Shown: positions 20,801-34,709, counted from the stretch's first letter. The stretch: DNA of 64,000 nt from Atopsyche davidsoni (GCA_022113835.1 JAILWY010000001.1:8742001-8806000); one strand, 5' to 3'. Notes: a model not told the origin generated them from the sequence alone. Numbers and translations are program-made.

Positions 20801-23800
20801 AATTATTTCACTGGCAATGCGAATAATCTCGCATCGAGATAAATGTATCTATTTTTATTAATATTTGTCGAGTTGACGCTACGATAAGATAAATGGAATT
20901 TCCACTTGTTAATTGCAATATTATTTCAAGCTTGTTCGTTAAAGTCGTTTCATAAATCTGTGAAATGAATTTTACAGCGAGCGCTTTGGTGACAGTCGTT
21001 ATAAAATAATAGAAACTCAGTCATTAGGCCACTTATCTTAATCTCTAAGTACTGCAACGAAATATCAAGGATGTCTCCTTCCGCTATATTTAAATATAAA
21101 AAAGCTTAAATATATTTGTTTGGTCATAAATTACGCACAAGACTATGTAAAACACATTTTATGGTAAATGGTGTTGTAATATATGGTATTATAGAAATTA
21201 TTAAAAAATATATATAAATATATATGTATATATATATATATATATCTATATTATCAACTGATATTTAATAAATATGATTTTACATCAAAAAACTAACAAA
21301 TATCCTCAGTGTATAATTATCGTAGCTGCAATTATGTGATTATGGCAAGTTCGCATTATGTTCCAGAGGTTGAATATAATTTTCAGTATTTATTTGTGGA
21401 GTACCAACATAAGAAATGATGAAACCGCAGATAAGAATTTTTACCGTATGCTCTTACAAAATCATTTTTAATTCAATAATTAAATGTCTGAAAGGTAGCC
21501 TAATCTTGTATGTTCTCAGATACGCAACGATATCGAGTCAAGAGGTTATTCGACTTTGGCAATCTGCTTTTTGTGAAGCGCTTCCAACAATTATATCGAA
21601 AATAAAGTAAATTATTTTAAATCATAAGCTAACCTTGAAGATAATTGACGAATTGTCCGTGTGACATAAGATACTGATAAATTTATATCAGTCGCTTTCA
21701 ATATATTTTTGTGAGATAACTGAATTCTGACGGGAAAATATTTGTATTGCTAAAATTCAACTTGAGAATATGTATAAATGCCAAAGAAAGTTTTGCAATG
21801 AGATGGATTTGAGCCTACAACTACATGTTTTATACACAAACAAGCTGTACAAGTACAAAAAATGTAGGCATGTGTACAATAAAGCAATAACAATGGCCGT
21901 TTCCGAAGCGATTTAACACAAAAATCTTTAGAAATCATTTTATAATTCGCTGCAGGCATTTGTAAATATATGCTTTCATTAGATCTTTAGATTTTAATTT
22001 GGGTATATATTTACAATTTCATAGAAAATGAGAAACTATGATTTCTACAATAATTGTTAAATAATTATCATATGCATTGTATTGATATAAATTTAAATAT
22101 ATATTTGTACACACACATTTTATCTACACATTTGGAGAATAATATTGTAAACTAAGTTTATTCGCCTTATTTTATAGAAACACGGTGTAAGCACCTACCA
22201 TTTAAAGTTTAAGCGCGTTATCTGTGTATCGTAATATACACAATTTGTTTATAATTTTGTTATATTCTTCTTTGCACTGTCGAAATGCTCGTGTTAAAGG
22301 TCGTGATCTCGTGATCCACCTTCGAGTGTAGAAAGTATTTTAGTGTAGTTTTATTTTATAGTATGTTTTATATATCTATAGCATAATACCATATTAACAA
22401 GGGTAAATTCAATGCGAGGGTTTAGCTAGCGCATCTATCTTTTGGGTGTTTCGTGGACTATGATTACGATCATGAGATAAGATACTAAGATTGTATTTCC
22501 TTATAAATATACGAGTATATATATTTTAATAAGTATGTTTATTATACGTTCATAGGTCAGTGTTTTGTATAATTTATTATAAATACCATAATGTCAGATT
22601 CAATTTATTGTGCATCGAGTGTGCTATCGCTTGCACTCACCTTCAGAGTTTATTTGCACAAACTTGGCTCTGTCCAGTACATATTTAGTACACTGTTCAT
22701 GAAACTGCAAGTGAAAACCGGTTCCAAGAACATACCTGGCATGACTTACAATTGGCCATGTATATATATATATATAATACTATAGTGAAAGGGGTAAATT
22801 AAAATAAATAATATCAACCCTTCAAATAGCATAAGTGGATTTTAACTGTCATTAACACTAGTTCCGTTATTGTATTTCACACTGCCTGTGCTTATTTATT
22901 ATTCATTACAAACCTATTGCTACCGGTACGCATACAATATGCGTATTGAAAATCCCGTGTGTCTATTCATTGTTTTTATATCTTATCGTACATACAATTT
23001 TTAAAAATAGTTATTTGAACGTACATTTAATGTATGTATATGTACATCCATCCATATATTACTACTCACTCACCAGGTGTAGTATTTTGTCACGTTTATA
23101 ACAGTATAACAGTGCGGGAACATCTTCGGGAAAGTATCCGTAAAACAACAGATTTCATTTAATTTTATATACAACATTGTATAAAAATATGATTTACCCT
23201 TATAATAAACACTAAGGCTATCAAATGTTATACTTGAATATTCTCATATCGACGGTTAAAGGTGTTCACTCAGTGAGGCATCATATCTATTTGGTTTTTT
23301 GTGAATAGTTTTTCTTATATATTTTGTGTTAGTATTTTTTTTTATTTTATAAAGCCTTATAATTAAATTGATTAATAAAATACATATTTGGTTGCCTTAT
23401 TTTATATTAATAAAAAAATCGATGTACACTAACACTACCATTATATTATAAATATGATGATTTCATATTCATAAGTAGAGAAGAGATGTTTTTATTTCCT
23501 TAACTAATTATTAGAATACGTTTCTGACTATCTCTATTATAATGCATTTTAGGCAACAAGCAAGTTATCAAAAATAGAAGTATTGGAGTGGTATAAACTA
23601 ATTCAATTGCATTTAAACTTAATGTATAAAGCTTGAAATCTTAAAAACCAATTCCAAAATAATGCTAAATAATGAATCTGACCTTTCGTACGATTCGTCT
23701 GTCTATTTTGTAAATGTAAACTCGATGCAAGTATCGGTAAAGCTATCAAGTAACGTAACCTCTGTAGATTGTTAATTAATACACTCTCTATCTATGCTGA

Positions 23801-25385
23801 GATTATTGGAAGTATTTTTATGAGAAAATAAATAAAACATTGTGCGGAAATGGAAATTATTAAATTTATTAGAAATCAATTGAATTTCCCTTTTCAATAT
23901 TGTTTTAATCATATAATATAAATTACAGAGAGTGTGTTCTTACCATGTCGATATAACATTTGCTGATACACTTTGTAACAGATTTATACAATGATAAAAT
24001 AAGTAATAAATTAGGATATACATTAAAACCTCAAGATGTGGTCACACTCATTGATGGCACAATTGCAATCACGCAAGCTGTGTGAAAAATAATAATTTCA
24101 ACCAAAAACTCAAACAAAAAAACTACCCAAATTATTCAGAGGTACTCTTAGATATTGTTTTAGACTTCGCTAACAGTGTCGTTTGGTATCCATATATATA
24201 ATTTAATTTTAAAATATCAAACTTTTCTAAAAAGATGGCATGAATTACAGTTCTAAATATATACTATTCAGGATACTTTAAAGTCGGCCCTTGGTTCGGG
24301 CCATTGAAAGACGTCAGGTCGCCTGTTAAAATTAATATTATACATAGACCGTTAAAAGCATTCTATCGAATTTCTCCAACTGCTTTAATGTCACGATTTA
24401 AAATTATAATTAAAATGCTTCAATGCCCAAATAATGCAGTCACCGATGGAAATAAGAATACCCGCTCCAACAACTTAGCAGCGTATTCAATTCCACCGTG
24501 AAAGCAAACCATTTTCTAAAATAGCGCAAACTGTGTTTATAATAGTAAACAAATTTAACGTTTTCAGAAAACACGATTAGGTTCGTGGAAATTGCTTTTT
24601 TGTGAGCGTTGTATCTGACGGTCGCCATTATTGTGAATTTAATAGTTTTACAACAAAACAAACTATCAAGTGATTAGTTGCAGTAAATCGAATTACGTTT
24701 GACAAAGAATTTTATCAGCAGCTACAGATATATTTTGATGATGATGATTTTGTTACGCTGGCTTTTTCTCCATTGAAAGAACGTATGTTTTTGACAGTTT
24801 GGTAGTTTTATATTTTTCTGAAAGACACATTACACAGCCGATTTATTACATTAGAAAAGCGTAGTAGCACAACGAGTGCATGGTGAGTATGTATGGTAAG
24901 TATGATGTATAACTGCATGTATGTACGACACATACTTTCGACAAAAATATTTAAAAATATCCATTAATTTGTTGTTTGTATGGTATTCAACCTATTTATT
25001 TCCATAATAATAATATTTTATAAGTTCTTAATAATTAAATATTCCTAAAACTGCATTACATAAACAATATCATTCTAGCATATCTTTCACAACGTGCAGC
25101 GCATCGATGCACGTAAATAAACAATTAACGTCAATGTCCCCACTACCTTATGCTGTAAAGGTTTTATAGAATATATTTTAGTGTAAAACAGCAGGGTGCA
25201 AAGCCTTATGTTACTTTACGTGATATGTATATTTTAAAATATCGCTTTTATATTTGAAGTATTTATCATAGGCAGTGGTGTAAGTAGCACAAAAAATGCA
25301 TAAGCGCTCAAATTCACTGATGGTTTAGATAAAAAAAAAAAACAAGTTGTTAATAGATTCATCCAATAAGCTTAGTTTTATTTGG
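20801..25385. other. Long AT-rich non-coding stretch
   Basis: Nearly 4.6 kb without a believable feature. It holds an interrupted TA array (about 21210-21250), several smaller TA runs, and CAGTGGTGTAAGTAGCAC near 25274, which resembles a single hAT-type terminal repeat but has no partner. Confidence 0.6.
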
Positions 25386-25702
25386 ACCACAGCAGTCGCA
25401 AGTGGCGAGTCTGCCGTCCATCCGGACTCCGCGTTTCTTCGAATGAAAGTTTTAGAAAGGTTTTTAGCAAAGTTTTTGCGAAGCCGACGCTCGCCGAATA
25501 ACTGATGCACCCTCGCGGCGGCTCCTGGTGACTCTGCAGCCGTCCCCGCCGCCTGGTGGCCGACTAGCAATTCCCCCAATCGTAATAAACAATCGGCTGC
25601 CCGGAGGCTAGCTTTTGTCTCTGCCTTTTGCGGTGGAACGGGAGAACGTTCTTCTTCAACGCCTTCTGATGGTTTGGTGACGTGTGTCACCAGGGGGTGC
25701 AT
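25325..25702 (-). CDS. Unassigned 125-codon open frame in a CpG island
   Basis: One of the longest ATG frames in the window. It lies mostly in a CpG-rich tract (25390-25720) and reads out through an A/T run into a poly-Phe tail, which shows that its end is not protein-like. The middle is Ala/Gly/Arg-rich with no motif I recognise. No splice site, signal peptide or membrane segment. I cannot separate an exon fragment from a GC-rich island that happens to lack stops; the island is the simpler explanation. Confidence 0.12.
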   Translation of the reverse strand: MHPLVTHVTKPSEGVEEERSPVPPQKAETKASLRAADCLLRLGELLVGHQAAGTAAESPGAAARVHQLFGERRLRKNFAKNLSKTFIRRNAESGWTADSPLATAVVQIKLSLLDESINNLFFFFI

Positions 25703-25720
25703 GGAGGCGACAGAGCACTT

Positions 25721-26640
25721 TAATTGTAATCACAACGGAAGCGATTAGCGAAATTATACTAAGCGGTGTCTCGTGACGCCTCTAGCCTCCGAAAATAGTT
25801 GCAGTATTATGCAATCGCTTGCCCATTCATTGCATGCATTTAAACAACAAAAAAAACATGACGCTATTGCACCATTACAATTTACGTGAGAGTAACAGTA
25901 AGTATATTTTTTTAAAATCCACGGAAATGACAGTCTTTTATCCATACAAGGCTTACTATTTAACAAAAGTAGCATTAATATTTTTTGAAGTTATCAATAG
26001 AATTTCGATCCATCTTGTGCCTGAACCAATTTATTTTAATTTTATTCGCAATGTTATAGTGATAAATAAAATCAATGCAACATTTATTTAAAATATAAAA
26101 TAAATACGTATTTTTTACTGTCGTTTTTGTGAAACTAGTACACAAAATATAAAAAAGCGTGATACCAAATTTTTTTTATGTACCGAAATATTAATTTTTC
26201 ATTTCCAGATTTGAATTCAGTCAATGACACTTATAAAAATTACCGTATAAATCTTTAAACCAATTGACATCGAGATATCCTGCACAAGAACTTTCGCACA
26301 TTTTGTGTTGTCATCTTCCATGATTCGCGTCATGCTCAAAAATGAATACAATACTTTGCAATAATAAAATAATGTGCTTAACGGCGAATTCTTTTGTAGA
26401 CCCTGGAGAACTTTCTATGTGCCGTATCTCCCGCCCACTCGCTATATAAAGTTTTAGACACGGAGAATTAGTCAATATTAAACACAAATGGTTTTATTTG
26501 AATATTAAATATCCGGGCATGCAAAAAAACCTGTGCATCGAATTTTCTATAATAATTTAGCATGTATGCTAATTGTGTTGAATTCGTTACGAGCGCGATA
26601 AGTATCGATTTTCACGGTCAAAGTGCTCAATGAAATAGTG
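25721..26640. other. AT-rich stretch upstream of island
   Basis: Frames at 25754-25975 (minus) and 25819-26091 (plus) are AT-rich chance frames. An imperfect palindrome TTAGCATGTATGCTAA lies at about 26557-26573. Confidence 0.5.
26443..26476 (+). promoter_or_regulatory. Possible Pol II core promoter (TATA plus initiator-like)
   Basis: TATATAAA at 26443-26450 follows a GC-rich CCGCCCACTCG. An initiator-like GTCAATA places the A (26474) 31 bases after the first T of the TATA box, the usual insect spacing. No coding frame follows, so it would drive a non-coding RNA, a distant exon or nothing. Confidence 0.25.
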
Positions 26641-27330
26641 ATTTTATAACAGAGAGGTCAAGGTGATAAGCGGAAAGAGCGCGGCGCGACGAAGCGGCTG
26701 TGACTTTTCACCTGTCGGAGCATTGCCTATTGTTCTGACCAGCTTCCACGATGATCACTTGCCCAGTGCATCCGTCCGCAATCCTTATCATCCAGTCACA
26801 CACGAGAGTAATATTTTTTTCATTTTATTGTATGTGGTGTCATATAATTCATACATTGTAACGTATATTTTTACGCTATGGTAAGTTTGTATAGTAAGTA
26901 AATTTATTGATGTTCGAATATCTAAAACGAGACCACTAATATTTTTGGACGCAACATTCACCGCGCATAGTATCTCTCGTTCAGATTTGGTGTCTGCCGC
27001 TCTTGTAATGTTATCATTTGATAGACACAGCGGCGACCTTGAGTTGCCTCGTCGGTGCGAGCGTCCAGCCACGAGCAGACATTTGAAATATCGGTGGTAA
27101 TTATCGACGCGGCGAGTGCGCTCGGTGCTCGGTCTCGTCTACTCGTCCCTGTTACTTTCTCCCAATTAAGGCCTTCGGTTGAAATTGTTCTCAATCTTCC
27201 GAGTAGTATTTTAATTCACTAATCGTGGGGAACATCTCGCGGCCGCCGACACCTCCCAGCTTCAGTCTGCGGCGACTCGTGAAAGCGAGGCAATCTCGCA
27301 TATTACACTATCTCCGTCGGAAGTTTGTAA
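26640..27330. other. CpG-rich island pair
   Basis: Two GC-rich tracts (26640-26800, 26930-27330) separated by an AT-rich gap. The second has the NotI octamer GCGGCCGC at 27239-27246 and TCCCAATTAAGGCC, a homeodomain-type AATTA site in a GC-rich context. Open frames overlap on both strands and are not trusted. It lies 200-900 bp downstream of the possible TATA/initiator pair. Confidence 0.4.
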
Positions 27331-29512
27331 GGTCGCGTGTTGCATACCTGTCATTACGCTGTTCAATTTTATCGATTTTACGTAGAATTTTCAGTTCAAC
27401 TCGATGCACGTGAAGCGGCGGTATTCATCGCTTTTTTTTTTTTTTAAACTTGTGTTGGAGTAAATATTGAAAGTCTTTACTACCGAAGTAGAAACTTGCA
27501 GGAGTACTCGCGCGGTTCACCCGAGTAATTAACAACATGTGACCGCTGTGCTTTCTCCTGCCTTTAGCTGCTTAAAAAAAATACTAGTACTTTACCATGG
27601 ACACAAATATAGTAAATTTGTATCTATAATTATTTTCGTTTAAAATTCAAATATTAGTGTTAATATTTCAAAAGATATATATAATAAAAATAATACAGAA
27701 TCGTAAGTTTCTCGTGAGAAGAAATATAAAAATTAATACTATAAAGAAGGCTGTTAAACGAAGATCTATAAATATGCTAACTTTATTCATCGTCCTTGGC
27801 GCTTCAACCCTGAGCGGGTTCTAGTCTTAGCTGCTTCTTATGTTTTTTAACAGCGTAGGATGCACTTGGGTGGATTGGTAGCCCACATGCGATTCAGTTT
27901 TCTTACTGATACAGGACTTGTCTGCAAGACGTGCATAATGAACTGCTGTTTACCATACTATATCAATCCGGTGCAATTCATTGGCTACTTGCAAACTAGA
28001 TGGTGGAGAACCGCGGTTTGAGTACCGCTGAGATATCGCAGATACGACTGAAGCCTCAAAAAAGCCTCACTTTAAAATCATTTTCAATATCGAATTCCTA
28101 TGAATGTATATACAATAATATATCGCTCAATTATTTATTTCATGTAAAACAGTTTTAAAAAAAAAATGGGATTCAAATTACTTTGAAAACAATTTAATTT
28201 AATAAACACTCATATTTTAAGTAACAAATATCGGTTTTTACAAAATATGTATATATTTGTACTCATAATGACATTAAACTTGTTTGTATACAAGAGGCTT
28301 AATTTTTGGGGTATTTCTATATATTCCACTCGTGAATTTATCAATTTAGTATTACAACCTTAAATTAAGTTTGTTTTTGTTTAATAGCTATAATTTCCAA
28401 TTCGTTTAGTATTAACCTCGTTAACAAATTCATTCGTAAGAAAGAACTAATTGATTCACAGCTACAGTGGTCCACGGTCTCGTGTCTCGCGTGCGTCTTC
28501 GGGTTCATTACCAGAGTAGCGTATATTTATCTCGAGTCTAGTGAGTGGGTAGGCGGTACGGCACATCAGGTCAAATCGTAGCAATCATTCACCATACAAT
28601 GTATTCTGAATCACATACATTCTGCTTAATTACGATAAAAATGATAGATGATTTGATCATTGTTAATCACTGAAGACTTTGCCTCTCATGGAGCTGTAAT
28701 TTTTTTTATCTCATCTCCAACTGTGAACTTACTTAAAGAAATCATCACGCTCGCTTAACTGGTAATTAAGTTTTATTTGATGAATACTTACCTACTTTAT
28801 TCTAGTATTAAAACTCCTTTTGAATATAACTGTTAATGGTTTCTTAAATTTTATAATACAATATCTAGGTATTTATGAGATAAGCTCAATATTTGATTTT
28901 GCACAGGTATTTGAATAAATGTATATTGAATATCGCATCCTATGTCAACGATTCAAATGCTTTGCTATAGGAAACCAAAAAAAATAATATTCCCGGGTGT
29001 GATGTTTTGTGGAGATTCCAAATTATTATATAAATTATTATACAAATTATACTATACAAATTATTGTATAAATTAGTTACTCCGCCTTAAAAATAATCAG
29101 CGAGTCTTAAATAAACCTCCAATATAAACCCAGATTTAATAAACCTTAATTAATGTTATATATCAAATATATAGTAATGTTGTTAATGAAGTTCCGAAAA
29201 GACGTCGTTTTACAGATTATCCGCGTGTGGTTTCTAAGGATACATAATTTTTTTGATTATTTTATAAAATGCGTTGATAATGATTAGGAAAAGTGTGTAA
29301 CCTGAGTTTATGTCAATATAAATTTACAAACGCTTTTTAAAACACGATTCAACTCGGCTGTATACAATCGATTGCTGACCGTTATACGTATTTGTTATTT
29401 ATTTAAAAATATCACTGTACAATGTACTTGGATGATCACGTGTGATAATACGTATATAATAATAACGGAACTGAGTCTAATAAGTCTCACCTATTTACGT
29501 TGCATTGTCTGT
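27331..29512. other. Non-coding stretch with an unassigned mid-GC segment
   Basis: The segment 27790-28060 has more even base composition than its flanks and no frame longer than about 40 codons on either strand, a look common to decayed mobile elements; I cannot name it. Around 29020-29075 is an imperfect repeat of TATACAAATTAT units. The rest is AT-rich. Confidence 0.4.
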
Positions 29513-29643
29513 GTTTTTGCACGCGCCGTAGGCCACCATCTTCGTTGACCAGCCGGTGGCCTCATCACGTCTTGATTACATCCCAGAGGCCGCCAATTAT
29601 TCCCGTTGATCAGGGCTTTCTGACCGCATCGCACTGCGGGCCG
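29513..29643 (-). pseudogene. Probable relic of a Jockey-type LINE ORF C-terminus
   Basis: Read on the minus strand the patch gives RCGQKAL, then NWRPLG, then RPPAG in one frame, continuing as GWSTKMVAYG in a second. This matches the order of the conserved segment R-W-G-x-K-V-L, W-R-P-R-x-G, G-R-P-P-x-R-W, x-D-D-I-V-K-V-A-G found near the end of many insect Jockey-group ORFs. An insertion of a few codons separates the first two blocks and a frameshift separates the last two. The + strand frame at 29500-29742 is its shadow. No poly(A) tail or target duplication remains. Confidence 0.4.
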
Positions 29644-30639
29644 ATTAAGTCAGTCGTTTTTAAAATTTTCCATCCAATCATTTTGAGACGCTCGCTACTT
29701 ATATATTTTTATATAACACTCCAAATGTATCTACGGAAATAGTTTTCATTCCGAAACCTTCCATATATGATTTTGGAAGGACTATATAGTAATGTAGTTT
29801 TGCACAAGCTATGAAGACATCAAGATATATCAATTACAGGTCGAGGTACCAATTTCATACATGATGTATACGTCATAAAATCTGCACTAAAGACCCCTGG
29901 CGTTATTCATAAACTATTGCCTTCTTTTATCGGGGCTTTGTGATGGCTAATTTTTATAATTTTTTTAAATTTCAATTTCAAGGTACAATTTTTGTCTATA
30001 TTCAGTACAGCGAGTTAGAACGTCCAATGTATGATAATTTTCATGAAATTATGATTATGTTTTATAAAAATGCAATGGACTTGGGAAATGGAATGGAAGT
30101 GGGTTCGACTGGTCGCTTGTGGTCCGCGGATCCCCCGTTGGGCAGCCCTGGAGAGAGGAGCGCCCCGTCAGAGCCGGTCTCCTTATGTCCGCGCACAGCT
30201 CGGGGCAATATGTAGTGAGTGGGCTAGACAATCGGGCAACACCAAACTAGCATCTGAAGAGCCCTAAAATGCAGCAGAAGATATTGTAATTGAGGAGATG
30301 GGCCAAATAACAAAGCCTGCATTTTGATTGATGTAACATCTTTATTTAAAATCACTTGTGTTTGTAGCTTAAAATCTCTTTTATAACGTTACATCACGTT
30401 GAACTTCTACTTCGAAATATTGTCCAATTTATCAGTATTTTTTTTGGGTTGAATTCACCCTCTTATTTTATGTATTATTTGTAGTACAATTTTGCAAGTG
30501 TTTTTTTTATATTATTATTGATGATCTTCTTCCACTTTAACTTCTCATTGAAATTTGGATTGATGTAAAACCGATCAAGAAAAACGTTAGCGCCAATTCT
30601 GAAAATCGATTATTTACTTTCGTTTGTTCAAAACACAGC
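29644..30639. other. Non-coding stretch with GC patch 30080-30260
   Basis: The GC patch is open in two + strand phases (29940-30215, 30070-30267). One begins WTWEMEWKW, faintly like the W-K-W-A-G-H motif of LINE ORFs, but the following residues do not fit; left unassigned. Confidence 0.35.
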
Positions 30640-30960
30640 AGCCCATCACTAAATCAGTAGGCGTGTAGTTTATTGCACCCGAAAACATCGCCGGCTAATT
30701 GAGCGCTTGCAATTCCGCGGTTGCCTCGAGCTTCCTCGTTCTCAGGCGGCAGCTGAGCGTAGAATGCAACGATCGCACTCGTTCGTTCTTTCACGACAGT
30801 ATCCTGGTGGGTATTTATAAGGTCTAGGAACAGCCGCGATGCTCTCGGTCGTGATACATTTTAATTGAATTACATCGCATGCCGAGTTACTTAATCATGG
30901 ACCGTGCCGCGAGATGGATGCTCCGCGACTTCTAGTAGCAAACGCGCCCCCCATACTTAA
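30640..30960. other. CpG-rich island
   Basis: GC-rich tract with TTTATAAGG near 30817-30825 inside it. No frame survives on either strand, which distinguishes it from the other islands and favours a regulatory or structural origin. Confidence 0.4.
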
Positions 30961-32968
30961 CAATACACAGTGCTGTACTGATTTAGCTTACTTGCACGCT
31001 ATATACCTGCGTATAAAGAATCTATGACGAATAAAATAGATTCCTGATTCTTTATACATCTGAATTGTTATAAATACAAAACATATATACATTTTTAAGT
31101 TTAAAAGTAATAATTCTGTTTGTTATAATACTTTGTATTCTGCCGCTTTCACGTTTTCGACTGCCGTCATGTTCTTAGCTCGCCTTCCCTATAAAATCGG
31201 GATACGGCCTTTTCTTGTATTCTTCTCGAGTCTTAATTATGGCGAGCAATATGTATGAAAAAATTGTGACTGCCACGAGCGTCAGTAGAGGGCTTGACTT
31301 CGGTATAGATATTACCTTTTTGTTTTGCTATTCACAAGATCTTTAGTAATAATTGCAATATTACATATCAAAAACGTCCGTGGTCTTTCTCTCCAAACTT
31401 AGAAAACACCAGATTTTTTAAACACCTTGACTGATATTTGATATTCACTTTAAAACAAATAATTGCCATTGTAATTATTTGGATTCACAACGTAAAATTA
31501 TAAAATATTTTGTATTTATAATAATATTTATGCCTGAAACGAATGTGTTTTAAGTTTCCACATTTTTGGTGTTTTTATAAAATATGACAGCAACGTTATC
31601 TAAAGAGTACTCGTAATTTGTAATTCATTGATTTGACAAGCTCTCTAAAATATCAGGTTAATCGAAAGAAACTGCACGCCTGGCTTTCGAATTTTCTGCA
31701 CGCCACTGCTTCACATATCGTAGTATAAAAACACTTTTAACTCGAGCGCTCTTAGAATTAAAGTAACAGCTTTTAAATGTACGATTCTTGTTCGTTCGTG
31801 TTGACTAGACCTTAATCATGGCTCATCAACTCGTCATATACAATGTAGTGCAAGTGATGCATCTGTGAACTTGTATTCACAGTTCACTCTAGCTACTCAA
31901 GTAAAAGTGGAATGGAAAATTACCTCCTTGCTTGCGGTGCTCGTGTCTTCAAAATTGTAGAAGGCTTTGTAGTCGAATATATACTTAAGGAAAGTTATAT
32001 ATGTTGTGATTGTCTTAAACAATTTGCCAAAATATTTCCTGCATCTCAGCATTTTTGCAAATGTATTTGATAACTCAATCAATGCTTACAACAATTAGGA
32101 TAAATTATTAAATTGCCTTGCTTATTGTGGTATCGTTCTACATATTCAGTCTCGCCCACATACGAAAAACAGAAATCGCGCTGCACACAATTGTTGACAA
32201 TATACAAGAAAGACGAAAGGGCTTTTTACACAACATGGAAAAGAGATTTCTACTTTCTTTGGTGCCATGAATAACGACATGTTGTGGAAACAATTCGCTT
32301 GTAGGATATGTATACAGTAATATGACTACGTGGTAAAATTATTGAATAAGTTAGATAATAAGTTTAGAGTTAAGAGAATAAGTTTATGTAAGTAAGACAG
32401 CCAATACCGGAACATCTTCTTGGAGAAAGCTTTAATCTATCTTTTTAGGAGTACTTTTACGGAAGAATCATTACTAGAGTGTAACATTCACTAACAGTTA
32501 TTGAATAATATAGCACGGTTGTATATAATTTAATTTGTTTGCATTCAAACTTAACACGTTAGAAACGCTTCCAGCTTCGTGTGAAAAAAATCCATTTCCA
32601 ATAAAAGATATTTACAAAACGCGTTGACGGCATATCTGGCATTTAAACTTTCAAACAAGCGTTAGGCGAGCGTGACTCACATTATTAATATTTGGATAGA
32701 ACGAGTTGTCTTGTGTCCTGTTCATTTGCATGTTTACTGTTCGTGTGTATGTAGCATTACTGGCCACAACGTAAGTAGTGCGGCACTTGGAGGAGGCCGT
32801 GACTCGCCCACGGACATTTGGCCTTACAACTTGCTCGTTAAACTTTTCACTCAATGTCCTAGAGCCGCAAGGATGCACGCGTGATTCACTGTCATTACTA
32901 ACTAGATAATTGAGTCAATTTTAATTGCTCTTTTATTTAGTACTTCAACTCTATAAATAAACTACGTA

Positions 32969-33042
<74 letters not shown>

Positions 33043-34562
33043 CTTATCATTAATTTTTCCGTTTTGGTAACTTGGTTATATGTAAATGTGTGCATAATTA
33101 ACTTTAAATGAACTGTTCACATTATGAGTGGCATTAATACAAATTATCATTACAATTTTTTTTCAGTGCAAAATGCCATTACTATTTAGATTTTTTTATT
33201 CCCAAAAGGGGGTATTGATAATATTACATTTTCATTGTTTGACTTATTGAATTGATAGTGTTGGCGTACCTAAGAGTCAAATCTTCAGTACAATTTTTTT
33301 AAACCAGTATTTTTAAATACACCTTCGGCACCAAATGGATATTTTATTATACTTGAATGACTACAATATAACGCGTTTATTATTTGAAATAATATTTTTA
33401 AAATACCCATGTTACTTGAGAAAAATAGTATTCATTTATCATTTATTGCGTCATAATGACGTAAAATAACATAGTTGATACATTTCAACAACATAAAACA
33501 TTTAATATTTGTCAAAATGTTAATTAAAAAGAAAAACTCGCATAATTCAATTTTGTAAATATATAAACCTTTCACACAGCCTCACTAAAACGAAAAGTCA
33601 TTATCATTTCTTTAAGAAACGCTTCAAAAATATCATATCAAAAAAAGATGTTTTGCGGCTGTGAATATTGATACAATAAGTCATAAATTTACAAGTGCTT
33701 TTTTCTGCTTCATTACAATATATGAATATATTATAATTCACATTTTATGCTAAATCCTTTTGTTTGTTGACAAATGAAGCAGGCCACGTAAGCCAAACAT
33801 GCATCACAATAATTACATTTGCAAAGAAGCTGAGGATTCTCAGCTTATTCCTCCCATGTTTGCTCTGCAGTAATGAAATGCACGTCCGTCTACCGGCCGT
33901 ATATCACCTGCGCCGTCCATAAATATTTACCTGGGAGTCTGCGTCGCTAATTTATAACGACTTATTAGATTTTCTTTAGCCACATACTTGCTACGTCTGG
34001 CTTTAGTCTATGAAAGTCAGCAGTTGACATTGACTTTGAACCGCTTGGAGGTCTCTGCTAATCACCGATCATTAAAACTACATTTTACTTTGAGAATTAT
34101 CTGATAAACAAAGCATATCAATATCTCTTAGTTGCTATTTGAACCGGTAACATTAAGTTTTAATGCATTTAATAGAATAATAGTCTTTGGTTTTTGTAAT
34201 GGCTAGGATATTTAATGTCTAGGATATTTAATGTCAATATTTATTATTTTACACTTATTAGTTATAACTCATTGTTATTAGAACAATGTTATAATATTTA
34301 ACACGGTATTTCGTAGAGTATAATAAGTTTGTCGGGTTTTACTTTTTAAAGTATTATTGTTAATGTATTCAAAACAGATAAAAATAATCAGCGAATAATT
34401 TCACAAAAAGTATTATTTACTATGTCTTTTGTCTTTTTACGATCGAAATGAACCTTTTTGTGTATATCAGAACGTGTAGTGTTGATATTATATTTTATTG
34501 GCATAATAAAACAACACTGCGTTTTTAATACTAGCTTATTCATTTTAATACCACATTGTCAG
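30961..34562. other. Long AT-rich non-coding stretch
   Basis: Holds a single-ended CAGTGGCGTGCAG-type motif (31693-31705, reverse strand) like a hAT terminal repeat, a long TA array, an acceptor-like site TTTTTTTTCAG ending 33166, and a direct 16-bp duplication of CTAGGATATTTAATGT (34203-34234). No coding sequence. Confidence 0.55.
32975..33036. repeat. (TA)31 microsatellite
   Basis: Uninterrupted TA dinucleotides, extended to the left by CGTATATATG. A cruciform-prone and length-variable tract. Confidence 0.95.
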
Positions 34563-34709
34563 GCGGAGAATGGGATATCAGGCCCGCAGGTGCACACCTA
34601 CCCGATCGTTTTCCCTCGGGAATTCCAGGCAAACTGCCAGTCGAGGTGTCGAAGTCGCGGACATACGTATTGTATGAGGAATAATTCTCTTAGAAAGTGC
34701 GTGTCTTAA
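34563..34709 (+). CDS. Exon-like frame after a good acceptor (unassigned)
   Basis: The acceptor TACCACATTGTCAG ends at 34562. Directly after it a frame of 48 codons opens (AENGISGPQVHTYPIVFPRE and on) and stops at 34707-34709. The first 28 codons favour G or C at the third position, then composition decays to AT. The Y-P-I-V-F-P-R-E stretch recalls the prodomain of ADAM-type metalloproteases, but this is a single short resemblance. No clear donor follows. Either a short coding exon whose end I cannot see, or chance. Confidence 0.18.
   Translation, partial: AENGISGPQVHTYPIVFPREFQANCQSRCRSRGHTYCMRNNSLRKCVS

Noticed and set aside
28880..28912. TTTTGCACAG|GTATTT as a further ratchet point
   Set aside because: Short tract and a poor donor at positions 5-6; indistinguishable from chance.
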